A DNA stretch of 16,896 bases. Source: an uncultured Eubacterium sp. (GTDB taxonomy: Bacteria > Bacillota > Clostridia > Lachnospirales > Lachnospiraceae). Both the position numbers and the translations under genes were made by a program. The stretch spans positions 1 to 16,896 of the forward strand of contig CAJUIH010000079.1 in assembly GCA_910586045.1 (NCBI GenBank), given 5' to 3'. How positions within the stretch are numbered: position 1 is the stretch's first letter; each line of letters opens with the position of its first letter. The notes under the pieces are model-generated. The model had not been told where the DNA came from. It did not search any database and saw only the letters and a program-made list of their open reading frames with translations. Shown one piece after another: positions 14,007-16,896 of this stretch.

Positions 14007-15134
14007 TTACATCTGATAACCGCAATAGATCTTTTTTCCAAACAAAACAATGATGATAACCAATAAAAAATATAAAATTGGGGCAAACTGCCAGGAAGTT
14101 AATCTGGCAAAAAATACAGGGACCAGCCGCAAATCCCAAAACCCTGCGTCAAATTTTAAAAGGTTGATTGGCATTAAATTCCATGCCTGCGACAGGATGC
14201 GCAGATCCCGCGGGATCGGAATCAGCCTTGCTGCAAACAGAAGAGCAATCACAAAAGCCATAGATGCAAGATTATTCCGTAATGTTTCTGACAATACCAT
14301 CGTAAAAATACCTGTCAGGACAGCCGCTAAAAATAAAATTCCCGCCATAATGAAAAATACCTGCCCAATCGTGACGGGCTGTGAATAATGGGGTGCATAA
14401 AGCTGGATTATCGCCGTAAAACCATCTGTTCCATACAGATAAAAGGAACAAAAAACACTGCACAGCAGAAGCATAGTCGTCGTCACGACTGAAAACAAAC
14501 CTCCCGCCGCAATTTTCGCGAAATACATCTGTTTCCTGCCAAGCTTGCTGCATAAAATAAGCTGATCTGTCCGGCGTTCATGTTCTTCCGTAAATACCCC
14601 GCTGATACAAATCGCAATTAAAAAAGTAAGAAACAGATACACCCGGTACACGCCGGACATGCTGATGAGCCGGTCATAAGCCGCGAAATATTCATAGGTA
14701 AATGGTTTTTGCAGACAGTCTTCTTTTTCCTGCCAGTACGCTTTCTCTTCTTTTGTCAAACCATACTGTTCCCATGCCTGTACGATATTTTCGTACCGCT
14801 TTTCATATAATTCTTTTTCCGTTACATTGCAAGTCCCCGCAGACTCATATCCTCCCGCCATTTTACGAACAATCTGCTGCAATTGCAGATAGGGACCAGT
14901 TTGTGCCGCATATGCATCCGACTGCTTATCGTCAACATATGCCTGTGACATTTCAAACAGCAAAGCATCATTGATCTTTTCTCCGGAAATTTTCCTCCCT
15001 TCTTTTTGTTCCGTTTCTTCCATATACGCCATAAAAATCGAAAACAATACAATCACACTTAATGTAATCCATGTACTCTTGCGCCTCCATATCTTTTTCC
15101 ATTCATACCATAACAACATACCAAACTGTACCAT
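14007..15134 (-). CDS. ABC-2 type transporter permease
   Basis: This 375-residue membrane protein has helix 1 at about 21-38, then a charged extracytoplasmic domain of about 120 residues (39-160). Five further helices follow at about 163-181, 208-232, 250-275, 283-300 and 345-365. This is the ABC-2 permease layout seen in exporters of peptides, lantibiotics or lipids. The ATG at 15134 (MVQFGMLLWYEW) has AAAGGTGA five bases upstream and follows the ATPase stop by 4 bases. An alternative upstream ATG at 15176 would overlap the ATPase gene and lacks a ribosome site. It is the last gene of the operon; repeat copy B follows directly. The exported substrate cannot be told from sequence. Confidence 0.88.
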   Translation of the reverse strand: MVQFGMLLWYEWKKIWRRKSTWITLSVIVLFSIFMAYMEETEQKEGRKISGEKINDALLFEMSQAYVDDKQSDAYAAQTGPYLQLQQIVRKMAGGYESAGTCNVTEKELYEKRYENIVQAWEQYGLTKEEKAYWQEKEDCLQKPFTYEYFAAYDRLISMSGVYRVYLFLTFLIAICISGVFTEEHERRTDQLILCSKLGRKQMYFAKIAAGGLFSVVTTTMLLLCSVFCSFYLYGTDGFTAIIQLYAPHYSQPVTIGQVFFIMAGILFLAAVLTGIFTMVLSETLRNNLASMAFVIALLFAARLIPIPRDLRILSQAWNLMPINLLKFDAGFWDLRLVPVFFARLTSWQFAPILYFLLVIIIVLFGKKIYCGYQM

Positions 15135-15138
15135 TTTT

Positions 15139-15867
15139 TCACCTTTCTTTCGATCCACTGCTGCACTCCCTTGCATCCGCGTCTATTTTTTTCAGATAAA
15201 ATTCTTCCAGGTCTTCCGCAATTTCTTCCCTCTTCCCCTGATAAATCAACTGCCCGTCTTTCATCATCAGCACAACATCCGCTATATGTTCGATATCTGA
15301 TACAATATGCGTGGATAAAATTACAATACTTTCTTTTCCCAATTCCGCAATTAGATTTCGAAACCGTACTCTTTCTTTCGGATCCAAACCTGCCGTAGGT
15401 TCATCTAAAACAAGTATTTTCGGATCATTGATCAACGCCTGGGCAATCCCAAGCCTTTGCTTCATACCGCCGGAATATGTTTTTATTTTCTTTTTCGCTT
15501 TTTCCGTTAAAGAAACCAGTTCCAATAACTCTCTTGCTTTTTTCTGCGCGGAACTTTTCCCATAACCCTTTAACGCTGCCATATACATCATAAAATCCAT
15601 TCCCGTAAAATTCGGATAATACCCAAAATCCTGCGGCAGATATCCCAGTACGCTGCGGTATTCCTCACTTGCGACATCCAGTCCATCAAAAGAAACCTCT
15701 CCCCCAGTCGGCTGCAAGATCCCGCAGACCATACGCATAAACGTAGTTTTTCCAGCTCCGTTCGCCCCCAACAGCCCGTATACACCCTGTTGGAAACGAA
15801 AGGAAATACGGTCTACGGCAATTTTATTTTTATACTGCTTTGTAATACGATCTACCATTAATTCCAA
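15139..15867 (-). CDS. ABC transporter ATP-binding protein
   Basis: This 242-residue nucleotide-binding subunit of a CcmA/BcrA-type exporter has Walker A GANGAGKT (34-41), Q-loop Gln79 (YLPQDF), signature YSGGMKQR (131-138), Walker B ILVLDEPTAGLDP with Glu156, and switch His187 (STHIVSD). The start is TTG at 15867, chosen because AGGA lies seven bases upstream; the first ATG, at 15858, is too far from it. It energises the permease encoded 4 bases downstream and probably works with the membrane protein at 15916-16611. Such units in clostridia often confer peptide-antibiotic resistance or export. No histidine kinase/regulator pair is visible within the window. Confidence 0.95.
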   Translation of the reverse strand: MELMVDRITKQYKNKIAVDRISFRFQQGVYGLLGANGAGKTTFMRMVCGILQPTGGEVSFDGLDVASEEYRSVLGYLPQDFGYYPNFTGMDFMMYMAALKGYGKSSAQKKARELLELVSLTEKAKKKIKTYSGGMKQRLGIAQALINDPKILVLDEPTAGLDPKERVRFRNLIAELGKESIVILSTHIVSDIEHIADVVLMMKDGQLIYQGKREEIAEDLEEFYLKKIDADARECSSGSKER

Positions 15868-15915
15868 CTTGTTTTCCTGCCTTTCCTTATTCAGTCCTAT
15901 CCTTTCCGCCTGCCT

Positions 15916-16611
15916 TTAAAAACTTCCATCCATCTGCTGTATCATCTTTTTTCCCTGCTTCCAGTTCATACAAAACAAAATAAACACTGCTGCCAGCCAA
16001 AAAGGACGAAACTCATCCTGCGTCATGCTAATGTGTTTTTTCAGGCTAAAATAAATGAGAAACAGACTAACCGCCGCCGAAATCCCCATACAGAAATAAA
16101 TCCCTTCCGTACCCGGGATTTTTCTTATGACCCACAATCCTGCATAAGCGGTAAACAAATACGGAACAAGCAAAATCAATATGGAAGTTAGCACTTCACC
16201 TTGCATTAAAATAGAAAATACAACAGCCAAACACAAATTTACCGCTCCTAAAACGACCATACGGGCCAGCACAATGCTTTTGAGAGAAAACCGCGCGGAC
16301 ATTTCCAATTCTTTCATTCCATACGTAACCGAACGCATACTTTCCGATACCGTAGACGCCGCTAAAACCGGCATCATTGCAATCATTACACTAAGGGCCA
16401 ATATGTCAAAATACCGGCTCATTATCAAGGCAATTCCCAAAAAAGCCATAGACAGCGCCCATTCCCATTTTGAAATGTACCGGACCTGCATCCAAAAAAT
16501 ATACCAGGTATGCAGCGGACGCATCGGCATCTCTCGAAAAAATGCCCGTTTATGCAGCGGTTTTGGCGCTTCATAGAATTGCTTTAATTCCTTTCTTAGA
16601 TTTTTGTTCAT
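15916..16611 (-). CDS. Integral membrane protein of the ABC operon, probable second permease
   Basis: This 231-residue protein has about 50 cytoplasmic, basic N-terminal residues (LRKELKQFYEAPKPLHKRAF, then PMRPLHTWYIFWMQVRYISK). Six predicted helices follow at about 50-65, 69-86, 113-135, 139-161, 171-191 and 203-216. It has no enzyme motif. The position, 48 bases before the ATPase and in the same direction, suggests an ABC-2-like partner permease or a sensor/anti-sigma-like membrane component; I cannot separate these. The ATG at 16611 is preceded by AAGGCGGA and by the stop of a 26-codon ORF two bases earlier, suggesting translational coupling. Confidence 0.8.
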   Translation of the reverse strand: MNKNLRKELKQFYEAPKPLHKRAFFREMPMRPLHTWYIFWMQVRYISKWEWALSMAFLGIALIMSRYFDILALSVMIAMMPVLAASTVSESMRSVTYGMKELEMSARFSLKSIVLARMVVLGAVNLCLAVVFSILMQGEVLTSILILLVPYLFTAYAGLWVIRKIPGTEGIYFCMGISAAVSLFLIYFSLKKHISMTQDEFRPFWLAAVFILFCMNWKQGKKMIQQMDGSF

Positions 16612-16613
16612 GA

Positions 16614-16694
16614 TCAGTCCGCCTTTTGAAATATTTTGAAACCATCATTGTCTTTTTTCTGCCATTTTCTTTCAATTTCCTTTTCATTTCCCAT
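16614..16694 (-). CDS. Possible 26-codon leader ORF coupled to the membrane protein
   Basis: The ATG at 16694 opens MGNEKEIERKWQKKDNDGFK plus six more residues, ending KAD, and stops at 16616-16614, two bases before the ATG at 16611. The peptide is charged and has varied composition, unlike the low-complexity tract upstream. The ribosome site is AGGG, about 13 bases away, so it is weak. It could be a leader peptide, the remnant C-terminus of a lost gene, or chance. Confidence 0.35.
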   Translation of the reverse strand: MGNEKEIERKWQKKDNDGFKIFQKAD

Positions 16695-16846
16695 TTTTTT
16701 CTTTTACCCTCTTTTCATTTTGTTTTCATTTTCTTTTCATTCTCCTTAATTCTCCTTTCATTCCCCTTTCATTTTTTTTCTTTTCAACCTCTTTTTCGTT
16801 TCAACCTCTTTTTCGTTTTTTTTGCTGCCCCTCCATACTTCTTTTT
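16650..16846 (-). repeat. Low-complexity purine-rich tract (minus strand) with AATGAAA repeats
   Basis: About 200 bases are roughly 88% pyrimidine on the plus strand by direct count of two 60-base lines. CATT (minus-strand AATG) recurs about seven times, mostly as TTTCATT. On the minus strand this gives repeated AAGGAG/AATGAAAA. Four mini-ORFs are joined by ATGA overlaps at 16772, 16761, 16729 and 16718. No sigma-A promoter could be picked out within it. Confidence 0.75.
16782..16815. repeat. 17-bp perfect tandem duplication
   Basis: The unit TTTCAACCTCTTTTTCG occurs twice back to back (16782-16798 and 16799-16815) at the upstream end of the purine-rich tract. It is a recent slippage-type duplication. 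It supplies much of the Lys/Arg tail of the ORF at 16784-16894. Confidence 0.9.
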
Positions 16847-16894
16847 GAGCGGTCTCGGAAACTCTTTAAGCCCGAATTTCCGCTCTTTTTTCAT
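16784..16894 (-). CDS. Possible Lys/Arg-rich small ORF or C-terminus of an upstream gene
   Basis: From an ATG at 16894 there are 36 codons: MKKERKFGLKEFPRPLKKKY, then a basic tail GGAAKKTKKRLKRKRG, then TGA. It may be a complete small peptide or the end of a gene that starts beyond the window; only two bases precede the ATG here. The last third is made by the 17-bp duplication. I do not recognise it. Confidence 0.3.
   Translation of the reverse strand: MKKERKFGLKEFPRPLKKKYGGAAKKTKKRLKRKRG
16847..16891 (+). terminator. Weak plus-strand terminator-like hairpin at the right edge
   Basis: GAGCGG (16847-16852) pairs with CCGCTC (16880-16885), followed by TTTTTT. The loop is 27 bases, with a possible inner TCGG/CCGA stem. 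No plus-strand gene precedes it, and on the minus strand the same bases are inside a possible ORF. Confidence 0.3.
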
Positions 16895-16896
16895 GT

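Overview
The window looks like chromosome of a spore-forming, low-to-moderate GC Firmicute, most likely a Lachnospiraceae-type Clostridium relative. The reasons are spoIID next to spoIIQ, the Firmicutes order metG-tatD-ksgA, strong AGGAGG-type ribosome sites, sigma-A promoters with 17-bp spacing, and a clostridial style of secreted protein. Every gene I can support is on the minus strand, so transcription runs from high to low coordinates.

Layout, left to right. 1-1674 is an AT-rich Septu-type anti-phage pair: the ATPase ptuA and the HNH nuclease ptuB, which is cut by the window edge. No reverse transcriptase lies upstream of it within the window. 2063-3568 is a secreted, repeat-rich surface protein with its own promoter and terminator. 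3774-5360 is a DEAD-box RNA helicase with a DbpA-type RNA-binding tail, preceded by a GIY-YIG protein at 5425-5715. 6046-8054 is the sporulation pair spoIIQ and spoIID. Each has an upstream sequence matching the expected compartment-specific sigma factor: sigma-F for spoIIQ and sigma-E for spoIID. 8127-11957 is the housekeeping cluster rsmA/ksgA, tatD and metG. 12085-12669 is a zinc-ribbon coiled-coil protein with an Ala-Gln-Ala-Asp repeat tail.

12670-14006 is a 1.3-kb gene-free island. It holds two inverted copies of a GC-rich structured repeat (core about 97% identical), a perfect 18-bp inverted repeat about 300 bp apart, and two strong terminator-like hairpins with no recognisable gene to serve. 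This is the least explained part of the window.

14007-16611 is an ABC-2 exporter operon: a six-helix membrane protein, an ATPase starting at TTG, and a permease. Its upstream region, 16614-16894, is a strongly purine-rich leader (minus strand). It contains a chain of mini-ORFs joined by ATGA overlaps and ends in a 26-codon ORF two bases before the first membrane gene. A 36-codon Lys/Arg-rich ORF lies at the right edge.

The most distinctive items are the Septu pair, the inverted structured repeats, the mini-ORF leader, and a SpoIIQ whose LytM domain has lost its zinc ligands.
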